Positions 1 to 9,900 of a DNA stretch of 64,000 nucleotides are shown here, one piece after another. A program made the position numbers and the translations under genes. The stretch is from Verrucomicrobia bacterium S94 (lineage in GTDB: Bacteria; Verrucomicrobiota; Kiritimatiellia; Kiritimatiellales; Pontiellaceae). Each line of letters opens with the position of its first letter. Positions within the stretch are counted from its first letter, which is position 1. Under the pieces are notes generated by a model. That model worked only from the letters and a program-made list of their open reading frames with translations. It had not been told where the DNA came from and ran no database searches. Location of the stretch: positions 1,178,001-1,242,000 of the forward strand of contig CP036201.1 of the NCBI GenBank assembly GCA_004299845.1, written 5' to 3'.

Positions 1-1215
1 TAAAACGGTGTGTCGTTCCGCCGGTTTCCGCCCCTGGAAAACGGGGATTAAGTTGAGTGAATCTTTGATGAGATTGCGATCAACCGGCCGGCCGGCCAGC
101 GTGGCGACGGTTGCCACCATATCGTGGGAAACAATCGGCTCATCGCAAACCGAACCCGCTTTGATTTTTCCCGGCCAGACCGCAATGAACGGTACGCGGT
201 GTCCGCCTTCCATAATGGAACCTTTGCTGCCGCTGAGTCCGTTGGAAGTGTTATGTCCGGCTTTTTTCATATCCTTATCCCAGGACAGTCCGCCGTTATC
301 GGAGGTAAAGACAAAGAGCGTATTGTTGTATACCCCGGCCTCTTTCAGCGCGCGAACCAGCATGCCGACCTGTACATCGAGCTCTTTGATCATGTCACCG
401 TGTTTGCCCGGCGTGGTTCCCCTGATTCCGACCCCGTCCAGCTCTTCCGGCGGAGCGTGAGGGATGTGTACAGCCTGCGAACAGTAATAGATAAAAAAAG
501 GCGCGGCGGCATGAGTAGAGATGTAGGCGACGGCTTTTTCAGCCAGCATCGGTCCGGCCAGAGTCGGATCCCAGTTGGAGTCGGCTATGCCGCCGCGATC
601 GAGATGTTTTTTTGAGGTGGAATAATGTGTCTGGTCGGCATCAATTTCGGTGATGACCGAATCGTCGGCCAGTTTCATCCAGACCTGGTTTTCATAGAAG
701 GCAAAGGGAATGTTCTGAATGCCTTCGGGCAGTTCGAGCGCATAATCAAAACCGAAGTGAAGGGCTCCGCCGGACAGTTTTTTCCAGTCGATCGGATACC
801 TCAGCCAGGAACTGCCCAACCCCCACTTTCCGAAAAATGCAGTCTGGTATCCGCCCGCTTTAGCCAATCGGGCAATCGTGGTGAATCCACCCTTATCGAT
901 GCCGGATTTTTCTTCCGGCTTCCAGACGCCGAACGGTTTGTGATTCCGGTAGGAATAATTTCCGGTCAGCATTGAAAAGCGGGTGGGGGCGCATAGTGAT
1001 GCAGGAGAGTGAGCGTCGGTAAAGTGCATGCCTTCAGCAATCAGACGGTCAATGTTCGGCGTTTCCACCGTGGGGACTTTTCTGCCCTTCGAACGTTGGT
1101 AAAAGCTGATATCACCCAGACCGATATCATCGGCCATCACCAGAACCACATTCGGTTTTCCGTTTGCGAGCACTGCGCACAGAAGCACTGCCGTACCTAT
1201 TCCGATTCTAAACAT
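1..1215 (-). CDS. Secreted Cys-type sulfatase (partial, 3' end off window)
   Basis: Type I sulfatase of the alkaline-phosphatase fold that hydrolyses sulfate esters, here probably on an exported polysaccharide. The reading frame starts at the ATG at 1215 and is open to base 1, so at least 405 codons are present and the C-terminus is missing. A short Sec signal (MFRIGIGTAVLLCAVLANG) is followed by the metal-binding start KPNVVLVMADD. The maturation motif C-A-P-T-R is present with Cys75 as the residue converted to formylglycine. Downstream are GKWGLG near residue 125 and the DNGG metal site. The gene lies just downstream of, and on the same strand as, an IclR regulator, and backs onto the galactan-degrading run. 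The exact sulfatase subfamily and sulfate position are not decided. Confidence 0.93.
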   Translation of the reverse strand, partial: MFRIGIGTAVLLCAVLANGKPNVVLVMADDIGLGDISFYQRSKGRKVPTVETPNIDRLIAEGMHFTDAHSPASLCAPTRFSMLTGNYSYRNHKPFGVWKPEEKSGIDKGGFTTIARLAKAGGYQTAFFGKWGLGSSWLRYPIDWKKLSGGALHFGFDYALELPEGIQNIPFAFYENQVWMKLADDSVITEIDADQTHYSTSKKHLDRGGIADSNWDPTLAGPMLAEKAVAYISTHAAAPFFIYYCSQAVHIPHAPPEELDGVGIRGTTPGKHGDMIKELDVQVGMLVRALKEAGVYNNTLFVFTSDNGGLSWDKDMKKAGHNTSNGLSGSKGSIMEGGHRVPFIAVWPGKIKAGSVCDEPIVSHDMVATVATLAGRPVDRNLIKDSLNLIPVFQGRKPAERHTVL

Positions 1216-1234
1216 CCCGTTTTCTCGTTTAATG

Positions 1235-1261
1235 GTGTATATGTAACGCTATACGATACAC
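1235..1261. promoter_or_regulatory. Inverted repeat upstream of sulfatase gene
   Basis: GTGTAT and ATACAC are perfect 6-bp inverted half-sites separated by 15 bp, and they sit 20 bp before the sulfatase start codon. The position suits an operator. The neighbouring IclR-type regulator is the obvious candidate binder, but no binding evidence can be read from the sequence. Confidence 0.3.
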
Positions 1262-1338
1262 CAGCAGGACGGGAAATGGGTTCAATATTGCGGAAAAGAC
1301 ATGTGTTATTTCGTCACTTCAGGGACTTTGTTTTTCCG

Positions 1339-2108
1339 TTAACCCGGATAGCCGAATTTCCGTGAAATCGTTAGGGCGGATTCCACAACCTTTTTTCCAA
1401 CCATCGGGAATTTTTTCTCGGTGAGATTAAACGAAGTGCCCGTGGCCCAGATCATGGCAATCGGATAGCCGGCGTGGTCGCGGATGACGGTGCCGACGCA
1501 GTGACAGCCTTCGAATTCTTCGGCCAGATCTGTGGCGTAGCCTTTTTCCCGTATTCGGGCAATTTCGGCCATCATGGCTTTTCTGGTGGTGATGGTGCGT
1601 TCATTGAATTTGGTTAAGGTGATTTTTGAAAGGATTTCGTCGCGTTCGTCATCGGGCAGAAAGGCCAGCAGGGCTTTGCCCGGAGCACCGGAGTGCAGAT
1701 TGAAACGGGAGCCTAGATCGACGGAGAATTTAAAGGGGCTTCCTCCGGTAGCCTGTTCGAGAATGACGCCTTGTGTCCCTCGAGCACAGCGAGATAAACA
1801 GACGCGTTGACGGCATCGCGCAAGTGGAGCATTTCGCTGAACGATGCTTCGACAATTTTTCGGTCACCCATCGCGGTTGCTCCGAGCGACATCATTTTGC
1901 GGGTAAGAAAATAACGCCTCGTTGGCTCATCACGCGCAATATACCCATGATCAATCAGCGTTTCTGTAATTCGGTACACGCTGTTTTTTGAGATTTCGAG
2001 CGCATCAATCATCTCCTTTTGGGTCATTCCCTGAGGGTGATCCGCCAAGAGCTGAAAAATATGCAGAGCTCGTTCCAGATTGGGGACGTGGTATTTGCTG
2101 TCTGCCAT
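1339..2108 (-). pseudogene. IclR-family regulator split by a single-base frameshift
   Basis: IclR-type transcription factor with an N-terminal winged HTH and a C-terminal effector domain. The first frame starts at 2108 (MADSKYHVPNLERALHIF) and carries the HTH over about residues 5-70. It breaks after VLEGHKA. The effector domain then continues in a second frame (GVILEQATGGSPFKFSVDLG, then GAPGKALLAFLPDDE) down to the stop at 1339. Adding one base near 1767-1775 restores a 256-residue protein, the usual IclR length, so exactly one base seems to be missing. As written the product stops early, after 131 residues. It may be a real recent mutation or a sequencing/assembly error. It diverges from the dihaem gene at 2206 and precedes the sulfatase at 1215, so it is likely their regulator. 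Confidence 0.85.
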
Positions 2109-2146
2109 GGAAGTTGTCCTTTATGTATTTTATTTAAAATTGCGTC

Positions 2147-2175
2147 TTCAAAACGGGTGAACGTACGTCTATATT
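2147..2175 (+). promoter_or_regulatory. Candidate promoter of the dihaem/galactan run
   Basis: A possible -35 TTCAAA (2147-2152) and -10 TATATT (2170-2175) are separated by 17 bp in the divergent gap between the IclR gene and the gene at 2206. The self-complementary ACGTACGT at 2161-2168 lies inside the spacer and could be an operator. This is pattern matching only; sigma-factor preferences of this organism are unknown. Confidence 0.3.
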
Positions 2176-2205
2176 ATGAATGGTATTTAGACAGTAGGGA
2201 TATAT

Positions 2206-4884
2206 ATGAAACCAAAGGCATTATGGATAGGAAAATGCGTGCAAAAAACGGCACGCTTCGGGATGTTGATTTTTCTTGTTATTCCGATGGCAGGAAGTGG
2301 CCGGGAAAACTCTGCAGCCTCGCTTCGCGCTGCTATTGAATATCTATCCGCAACTTTTGGAGAGGAGTATCCGCATGGTGCAGAATATCTTCGCCGGTTG
2401 GAGCAGATTTCAGATGAAACAACCCCGGCTTTTACAAACCTGCAGCGAGAGGCATTGCTGAATCATCCTCATGTGAAGGGGTATGATTGGTTGGTAGAGG
2501 TGCGGAATCAGTATTGGGGCAGTCATGGGCCGATCAATACCATGTTCCAGAACGGGGATGTGAACAAAGGTGACCTTGCCGGTATTAAGCATTGGCACAG
2601 TCACGGCGGCCGTCTGGAAGTGATATCTATTCAGGATGACGGATCCGTTGTGCGTAAAGCCGTGCTGGCGGAGGAGCCTGAGGGGACGCTGCGTGATGTG
2701 GATGTGCATTTTGACGGGAAGAAAATTCTTTATTCGATGCGGCGCAATAAAGAGGATGATTATCACCTTTATGAAATGGATCTGGAGACCCGGGAAACCC
2801 GTCAGTTGACATTCGGTTCCATGATTTCCGACGTGGATCCCATCTATATGCCGGATGGAATGATTATTTTCAGTTCCACCCGCGATCCGAAGTTCTGTCA
2901 ATGCAACCGTCATATTTCCAACAATCTGTTTTCCATGGAAGGCGACGGAGCGAATATTCAGCAGATCAGTTTCAATGCTCTGGCTGATTTTCATTCCAGC
3001 CTGATGCCCGACGGCCGTGTACTTTACAGTCGCTGGGAGTATGTGGATCGACATTTCGGTCCGTCGCTGGGGCTGTGGACGACCAATCCCGATGGAACCC
3101 GCCATGCACTTTTTATGGGTAATAATGCCTGGAGCCCAGGGTTTATAGGGGATGCGCGGGTGATTCCGGGGACCGATCGGGTGGTCTGTATTTATGGGGC
3201 ATGCCATGATTTGCCGTGGGGGGCTTTGGCTGTTGTGGATCGTTCGAAAGGGCTGGAGGGTCCGGAATCCGTCATTCATATGTGGCCGGAATCGGGGCGT
3301 GCTCTGATTTCGCCGGATGATGAAAGTAATCAGGACATGAAGCATGCATGGCATATCGATAAATTCCGCAAACTGCCGGTGCGTTATGAGGATCCCTATC
3401 CGGTTCACCATGTGGAAGCCGGAGAGGGTGGCGGGTATTTCTTTCTGGTGGCGAAGGCGTTGGACGGGCCGTTGGTCGCCTATAAAAATGCATGGAAAAA
3501 GGATCCGGTCAATATGGCGATTGTTCTGGTGGATGTGTTCGGTAATGAGGTGGTGGTTTATGAACTTGATGAACCGCATCAGAGTCCGTACGGACCGGTG
3601 CCGCTGGCGGCGCGTCCGAAGCCGCCTGTAATACCGAATGCGGTTGATTTCTCCCGGGATTACGGACAGCTTTATGTGAACGATGTTTATCTGGGCACAG
3701 GTAACGAGATGACCGGGCTGAAACGCGGCGAAATTAAATATCTGCGTATTGTCGAAGCCCCGCCGCGCAGAATGTGGACGGAAGGACAGATCTGGGGTAT
3801 CGATGCCGCGCAGGTGACCGCAATGAACTGGAACCTGACCAATAATAAAAAGATTCTCGGGGATGTCCCCGTGGAAGAAGACGGATCGGCATTTTTCAGC
3901 ATTCCGGCAGATACTTTTGTGCAGATTCTTGCGTTGGATGAAAATAAACAGATGGTTCAGGCGATGCGATCCGGCACCGTGGTGCGTCCCGGGGAAACCC
4001 AGGGCTGTATCGGTTGTCATGAAAACCGGCTCGATGCTCCCTCGGCCACCAATCCGTTTCCGTTGGCCATGCGGCGCCCGCCGAGCCGGCTGGAACCCTG
4101 GCTGGATACGCCGAGTGTGGAGGACGCTAAACCCTTTAATTATCTTACCGATGTGCAGCCGGTTTTTGATCGGCACTGTGTCAGCTGCCACGACTACGGT
4201 ACCGAAGGGGGCGAAGTGCTGAATCTGTGCGGCGACCTGAGCTTGCCGTTTAATGTTTCCTATACTGAATTGATGGCTAAATCGGGATTACGTTATGAAG
4301 GCGTCGGCGAAAAGCTGGTGAATGCTGTACAGGACGGTCCGCCCGGCGTTTTACCTGCCTATGCCTGGGGATCGCATCGTAGCAAACTGGTTCGTGTGTT
4401 GCAGGAAGGGCATTATGATGTGAGTTTATCCGACGACGAGATGCACCGCATTATCAGCTGGATTGATGTGAATGCCGTCTATTATGGAGCCTATGCTTCG
4501 TATTACAACGGTCGGAATCCGATCCTTTCGCTGAAGGATGGATGGAACAAACAGAAAAAAGTGATGCTGGGCATGGAAAACCGGAAAAAAATTGCGGAAT
4601 ATTATGTGAAACATGGCCATTTGATTAATTTTTCGCGACCAGAGCTTAGTCCGGTTTTGAGAAAAATCCAGGATGAGACACAACGAGCGGAAGTGTTGGC
4701 CGTTTTACAGGAGGCATCTGCTCTTCTTGCAGAATATCCGCGGGAAGATCAGACGAATTCCAACGTGGCACAATCCGCAATCGACAAGCATAATGATGCG
4801 CGTTTTATGTCGACCCGCAGGGCTAAAGAAGAGGCCGTTAGGGCCATTCTTGAGGGCCGGAAGGTCTACCCGTTTAAAGAGTAG
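2206..4884 (+). CDS. Hydrazine-synthase-alpha-like dihaem cytochrome c protein
   Basis: Large exported protein (892 aa) resembling the HZS alpha subunit family: a TolB/WD40-like beta-propeller followed by c-type haem segments. A hydrophobic stretch near residues 20-33 (MLIFLVIPMAG) looks like a signal; the ATG coding residue 20 is an alternative start. Propeller-type repeats include DVDPIYMPDGMIIFSSTRD with a nearby C231-x-C233. Two CxxCH haem sites are seen at C601-C604-H605 and C658-C661-H662, and C-terminal histidines could be distal ligands. From memory, the catalytic haem of Kuenenia HZS-alpha uses a tyrosine four residues after the CxxCH histidine; here that position is Leu609, which argues against hydrazine synthesis. 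No anammox partner genes are nearby. A role in secreted redox chemistry beside the glycosidases is a guess. Confidence 0.8.
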   Translation: MKPKALWIGKCVQKTARFGMLIFLVIPMAGSGRENSAASLRAAIEYLSATFGEEYPHGAEYLRRLEQISDETTPAFTNLQREALLNHPHVKGYDWLVEVRNQYWGSHGPINTMFQNGDVNKGDLAGIKHWHSHGGRLEVISIQDDGSVVRKAVLAEEPEGTLRDVDVHFDGKKILYSMRRNKEDDYHLYEMDLETRETRQLTFGSMISDVDPIYMPDGMIIFSSTRDPKFCQCNRHISNNLFSMEGDGANIQQISFNALADFHSSLMPDGRVLYSRWEYVDRHFGPSLGLWTTNPDGTRHALFMGNNAWSPGFIGDARVIPGTDRVVCIYGACHDLPWGALAVVDRSKGLEGPESVIHMWPESGRALISPDDESNQDMKHAWHIDKFRKLPVRYEDPYPVHHVEAGEGGGYFFLVAKALDGPLVAYKNAWKKDPVNMAIVLVDVFGNEVVVYELDEPHQSPYGPVPLAARPKPPVIPNAVDFSRDYGQLYVNDVYLGTGNEMTGLKRGEIKYLRIVEAPPRRMWTEGQIWGIDAAQVTAMNWNLTNNKKILGDVPVEEDGSAFFSIPADTFVQILALDENKQMVQAMRSGTVVRPGETQGCIGCHENRLDAPSATNPFPLAMRRPPSRLEPWLDTPSVEDAKPFNYLTDVQPVFDRHCVSCHDYGTEGGEVLNLCGDLSLPFNVSYTELMAKSGLRYEGVGEKLVNAVQDGPPGVLPAYAWGSHRSKLVRVLQEGHYDVSLSDDEMHRIISWIDVNAVYYGAYASYYNGRNPILSLKDGWNKQKKVMLGMENRKKIAEYYVKHGHLINFSRPELSPVLRKIQDETQRAEVLAVLQEASALLAEYPREDQTNSNVAQSAIDKHNDARFMSTRRAKEEAVRAILEGRKVYPFKE

Positions 4885-4972
4885 TTTTCCGAGGGATAAA
4901 AAGAGCGGCCAATTACTGTCCCGAACGGGGAGCCGTGTTCGTCACCTGCAAAATAGATAAAGCGGGAAATAT

Positions 4973-6811
4973 ATGAAATACAGCTTGGTTTTGGGAATGA
5001 TTCTGCTGCCGGTAGTGCTGCCGGCCGAGGCTTTGGTAGAGGTAAAGTTACATCCGTCGGTGGTCCGAAATATCGGCGGGGTTACGGAATTTGACCGGAA
5101 TCAGTTTATTACGATTCACGAAGGCCCCCGGAATTCGCGGCTTAAGGAATATTACAGCTATCTTGAAGATGAACTGGATGTACGTTACGGCCGTGACGGA
5201 GGTTCTCTTTCCGGTGCGGCGCGCGGTGTTCCCGCTGATCCGGACCGGCCTGATTTTCCTGATATCGAGCAGATGAAATTGCGGGGAGCGAAGCATATCC
5301 AGCGTTCTGAATGGCGTCGGGATGCCGATCCTTTACAGATTAGGAATACGATTATATGCACGCATCCCGAACGGATGCATCCTATGCCGGAAAATGATTA
5401 TACGGAATGGGGACCGCGTACAATGGAGGGGGTGGCGGAATTTTATGCGCATTTTCTGAAATATTATTTTACCGATGAAACAAGGCCGGCATATCTGGAA
5501 GTGCTGAATGAACCTTTTGTGCATGCAGATGAAATCGGTACCACGGCGGAACGGATGGCGGAACAGCATGTGCATGTGGCCAAACGGGTGCGGGAGCTGA
5601 ATCCGGACGTTATGATCGGCGGGTATACCGCCGCCTGGATTGAAGTGGAGCAGCATGATTTCCGTCATTGGTTCAATTGGGAGAAGATGTTTATCGATAC
5701 GGCTGGGGAAGAGATGGACTTTTTCTCCTACCACACGTACGACGGGGTCAATGTGACCGGCGAACCGCGCAACCGCACCGGGGCGAATACTGAAGGCATC
5801 ATGGACCTGTTCGATACCTACAGTTTTCTCCGGCTGGGTGCGGCCAAACCGCAGGTGATTTCCGAATACGGGAAAATACCCGAAGGCGGCATGGCGAATC
5901 ATATCTACAGCTCCGAGCGCACCGCCGGGCAGCTGTATTCGCTCAACGGTCAGCTGATTATGTTTATGGATCATCCCGACCGGATCATGAAAACGGTTCC
6001 TTTTATTCTTGGAAAAGGACTCTGGACTTATCGGCCCGACCGTGAAAAGGAGGCCGCCAATCCGTTTCTGCTGTGGCGCATGAAATCCGACGGTTCATTT
6101 GTGGAGACGGAGCTCTCGCTGTTTTACCATTTCTGGAAGGGAGTTTCCGGGCAATGGAGATGGAGTTCGTCATCCAATCCAGACGTGCGGGTGCATCTTC
6201 TGGCGGATGGAAAGAAACTGAACCTGATTCTGGTCAATCTTGATTCAAAAGAGAAAAAGGTGAACCTGACCGGGCTTCCGGATATCGGAAACGGGCGGGT
6301 GTCTTTCCGAAGTCTGGAAACCCATGGTAAAGCGCCGCGTTTTCATGAAGGGGAACTGAAACGTGTTCCGGACACAGTGAAGCTGCACCCGGGACACAGC
6401 ATGCTGCTGAATCTGGAGTTGGAAAAAGCGATGCCGACGCGCCGGACCGTTCGGGAACACCGAGTCTATGCCACGGATTACATGAAGGATATTGTGGAAG
6501 GCGAAGCCGTCGCTTTTACATTTCCGGAAACCCCGACCGGAAAAGGATCGGCATTTCTCCGGATTACTCCGGGACGTGAAAAGGGCCTGGCGATTCTTCC
6601 GGATCAGGTGCGGTTCAATGGAGAGCCGCTGGAGGTTCCGGACAACTGGGCCGGAGATGAACAGAAGGGGCGTTCCACCTTTTTCGGAACCCTTGCTGTA
6701 CCGGTTCCGGTGAATCTTCTCCGGGAAGTCAACGAAGTGGAAATTGTTTATCCCGATTCCGGCGGCCGGCTTGCCTGTGCGGTTCTTCAGGTCAATCTGC
6801 TCGAAGAGTAG
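4973..6811 (+). CDS. Secreted clan GH-A endo-hydrolase, GH86-like (agarase/porphyranase type)
   Basis: Likely endo-acting glycosidase on algal galactan (612 aa). It begins with a Sec signal (MKYSLVLGMILLPVVLPAEA). The N-terminal part contains FITIHEGP and the RYGRDGGSLSG segment. The clan-A acid/base motif LEVLNEP has Glu180, and a later VISEYG supplies the probable nucleophile near residue 300. The last 200 residues look like accessory beta domains. Overall layout and motifs resemble GH86 beta-agarases/beta-porphyranases; this family call is from recognition, not alignment, and another clan-A endo-hydrolase is possible. It sits 88 bp after the dihaem gene and before a GH2 enzyme, consistent with endo- then exo-cleavage of the same polymer. 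Confidence 0.7.
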   Translation: MKYSLVLGMILLPVVLPAEALVEVKLHPSVVRNIGGVTEFDRNQFITIHEGPRNSRLKEYYSYLEDELDVRYGRDGGSLSGAARGVPADPDRPDFPDIEQMKLRGAKHIQRSEWRRDADPLQIRNTIICTHPERMHPMPENDYTEWGPRTMEGVAEFYAHFLKYYFTDETRPAYLEVLNEPFVHADEIGTTAERMAEQHVHVAKRVRELNPDVMIGGYTAAWIEVEQHDFRHWFNWEKMFIDTAGEEMDFFSYHTYDGVNVTGEPRNRTGANTEGIMDLFDTYSFLRLGAAKPQVISEYGKIPEGGMANHIYSSERTAGQLYSLNGQLIMFMDHPDRIMKTVPFILGKGLWTYRPDREKEAANPFLLWRMKSDGSFVETELSLFYHFWKGVSGQWRWSSSSNPDVRVHLLADGKKLNLILVNLDSKEKKVNLTGLPDIGNGRVSFRSLETHGKAPRFHEGELKRVPDTVKLHPGHSMLLNLELEKAMPTRRTVREHRVYATDYMKDIVEGEAVAFTFPETPTGKGSAFLRITPGREKGLAILPDQVRFNGEPLEVPDNWAGDEQKGRSTFFGTLAVPVPVNLLREVNEVEIVYPDSGGRLACAVLQVNLLEE

Positions 6812-6868
6812 CTGTCAATTTATCATATATCATTTACGCAAACGTATGTTTTCCGCCGGTCGTGCGGC

Positions 6869-6882
6869 ATCGTATAAACGAT
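6869..6882. promoter_or_regulatory. Operator-like palindrome before the GH2 gene
   Basis: ATCGT-ATAA-ACGAT is a perfect 5-bp inverted repeat with a 4-bp spacer, 27 bp before the chosen GH2 start. A GCAAACGT core lies about 30 bp further upstream. It could be a LacI/AraC-type site; no binder is identified. Confidence 0.25.
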
Positions 6883-6909
6883 CCTCAATTTACCGGGGAT
6901 TTTATATAC

Positions 6910-9900
6910 ATGAGATGGATCACGCTGATACTGGCGCTTTTCACGACAGCCGTTGCTCCGGCCGGACGAACCCGGCTGGGCTTTGATGAAAACTGGAAAT
7001 TTAAATGGGGTGACGGGGCCGGTCAGGAGGTCCCGGCGTTCAATGACAGCAGCTGGCGCACCCTGAATCTGCCGCACGACTGGAGCATCGAGGGCCAATA
7101 CAGCGAGAACCATCCCATGGGGGATCAGTGCGGTTATCTTCCCGCCGGCATCGGCTGGTACAGAAAAACCATTGATGTCGATCCCGCATGGAAGGGGCAG
7201 CATGTGGAGATTATTTTTGACGGCGTATTTATGAATTCCACTGTGTGGGCGAACGGCCGGAAACTCGGGACACGGCCTTACGGCTGGATCACATTTGCTT
7301 ATGATATCAGTGACCTCGTTCAGGAAGAGGATTCCATCACGTTTGCGGTGCGGGTGGATAATGAAAAACAGCCGTCAGCCCGCTGGTATACCGGAAGCGG
7401 AATTTATGCGCATACCTGGCTGGAAATCAAAGGGAAGGTGCATGCAGAACGCGATGGCATTTTTGTCCGCACTTCCGGCAATACCGTTTCGATAGATACC
7501 GAGGTGAATAACACCGATGAAACCGGCCGTGCCGTGAATCTGCAAACCTCTGTTTTTGATGCCGACGGAAAACAGGTTGCTCATATAAAGACCAGTTTTT
7601 TTGCCGTAGCCGGAGAACTTCAGGCAGTGGCAGGGACGATTTCGCTGGAGCAGCCTGCGATGTGGTCTCCGGAGTCGCCGTATCTCTATAAAGCGGTCAG
7701 CGAAATCTATGCGGATGGAACGTTGAGCGACCGCGTGGAAACCCGGTTCGGCTTTCGCGATATTGAGTGGAAACCGGAAAGCGGCATGTGGCTGAACGGG
7801 AAAAACATCAAACTGCGAGGAATCTGCAACCATCAGGATGCCGGTGCGCTGGGTGCCGCTGTTCCGGATAAAATCCTGCGTTTTCGGATTCAGCAGCTGA
7901 AGGATATGGGGGTGAACTGTTTCCGAACAGCGCATAATCCGCAGACGCCGACGTTTTATGAGCTGTGTGATGAAATGGGCATGATGGTGATGGATGAAAT
8001 TTTCGACGGCTGGGGACGAAAAGCCTATGAGGATTACGGGGCGCGGTTTTTTGATACGTGGTGGGAACGGGATCTGACCGACTGGATCCGACGCGACCGG
8101 AATCATCCGTCGGTGGTGCTATACAGTGTGGGCAACGAAACCCACGGCGATGTGGCTCCTGCGCTGGTGGCGAAATGCCATGAACTGGATCCGACGCGAC
8201 CGGTGACTTCCGGCCATTCCAATCAGGAGGATATGGATATTGCCGGCTTTAACGGGCACAGCGAAAAGATGGGCTGGTGGGACGAATTTGAAGAAATGAA
8301 TAAGGAAAATCCGCGGGTTTTCATCGGAACGGAAAATACACACACCTGGCAGGTGCGGGGATTCTACCGTACGAAAACCTGGTTCCGGGATGGATTCCCT
8401 AATGAAAAACAGAAACCTTATCCCTGTCCTGATCTCACGGAGGAGGAGATTTTCACGTATGACTGGATTCGGGATGGGGATCGCTCCAGCGGAAAACAGA
8501 TTTTCAATTCGAGTTATGATAATGCCATGGTCCGTCTGACCGCGCGGAAGAACATTGAGCAGCTGCGGGATATCCCGTATTATGCCGGTTCTTTCCGCTG
8601 GACGGGACATGATTATATCGGAGAAGCGGGATATGTGCATGGCGGATGGCCCTTTAAAGCATTCATGGGCGGGGCGATCGATCTGGCAAATTTTGAGAAA
8701 GATCTTTTTTATCTCTATCAGAGCCAGTGGACGGAATCGCCGATGGTGCATATTCTCCCGCACTGGACGCATCCGAATATGAAAGAGGGAACAAGGGTTC
8801 CGGTTCAGGTGTATTCTAACTGTGAAGAGGTTGAACTGTTTTTCAATGACCGTTCGCTCGGACGGCAGAAACCGGGCAGAACATGGGACAAAATGCAGTG
8901 TCAGTGGATGGTGCCGTGGAAGCCGGGTACGCTGCGTGCCGAGGGTTTTGCGGACGGGAAACCGGTGGCCCGGGAGACGATCCGGACGGCTGATGCGCCG
9001 GCTCGGATCAGGTTGTCGGTTGACGGGGAGCCGTTGAAGGAAACAGGCCGTGATCTGGTTCAGGTTCGTGTGACCACAACGGATGCAAAGGGCGAGTTTT
9101 ATCCGTATGGAGAAAACCGCACCTGGTTCAAAGTGATTGGCAACGGGCGGATTAAAGCGCTGGATAACGGCAGTCCGGTTGATGTGGAACCGCATTACGG
9201 TACGGACAACCGCATTGCATTTTATGGTTTAACGCGTGCCTATATTGAAGCTGTTGGCGATGGGGATGTGGCGCTGCTGGCCGCCTGTATTCTGGGAGAG
9301 AAAAAACTGAAGTTTTCTGATCAGGTGTCCATTGGTACGGATCTGCTCTCACTTCGCGGCCCGCTTCCGGAGATTGATACGGAGATTTTCTATACAACCG
9401 ACGGCCGGGAGCCGACGACAGAGTCAGTGCCCTATACCGGAGCGTTTAAGGTCGAACCCGGAACCACGGTGAAGGCGCTGGTTGTGGTGGACGGGAATCC
9501 GGTTTTAACACTGGAAGAACGTTTTGCCGACGATGAAGGATTTATCTGGGAAGGCGGAGGTCAGCCGACGACTTCTCCCGGAGCCCAGGCGGAAACCGCC
9601 CATTTCAGCGGTGCGTCGGTGGAGTCCTGGGGGGAATATTATCGCGGTAAAGGATATCTTAAATTCCGAAAGGAGGCCGGGGCCTATGTGGAATGGTATC
9701 AGGAAAATGATGGTGGAGCGGGTCCGGCGAAACTGGCTATTCGCTATGGAGGACGGATTAAAGATGAAAAAGGACATACCGTTAAACTGATGATCAATGG
9801 AGAAGTCGTCGACAAAGCACTGCTGCTGCCGAATACGCGCCGTATCGGAAAGGAATGGTCCACTATCAGCGTTCCGGTAGAAATCGGACGTGGAGCGAAT

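Noticed and set aside
2410-4191. Long open frame on the minus strand (593 codons)
   Set aside because: It is antisense to the dihaem gene, lacks recognisable domains and arises from codon bias of the sense gene.
2206-4884. Evidence of anammox metabolism
   Set aside because: Only a distant HZS-alpha-like protein is present; beta/gamma subunits and hydrazine dehydrogenase are absent, and the apparent haem ligand differs.
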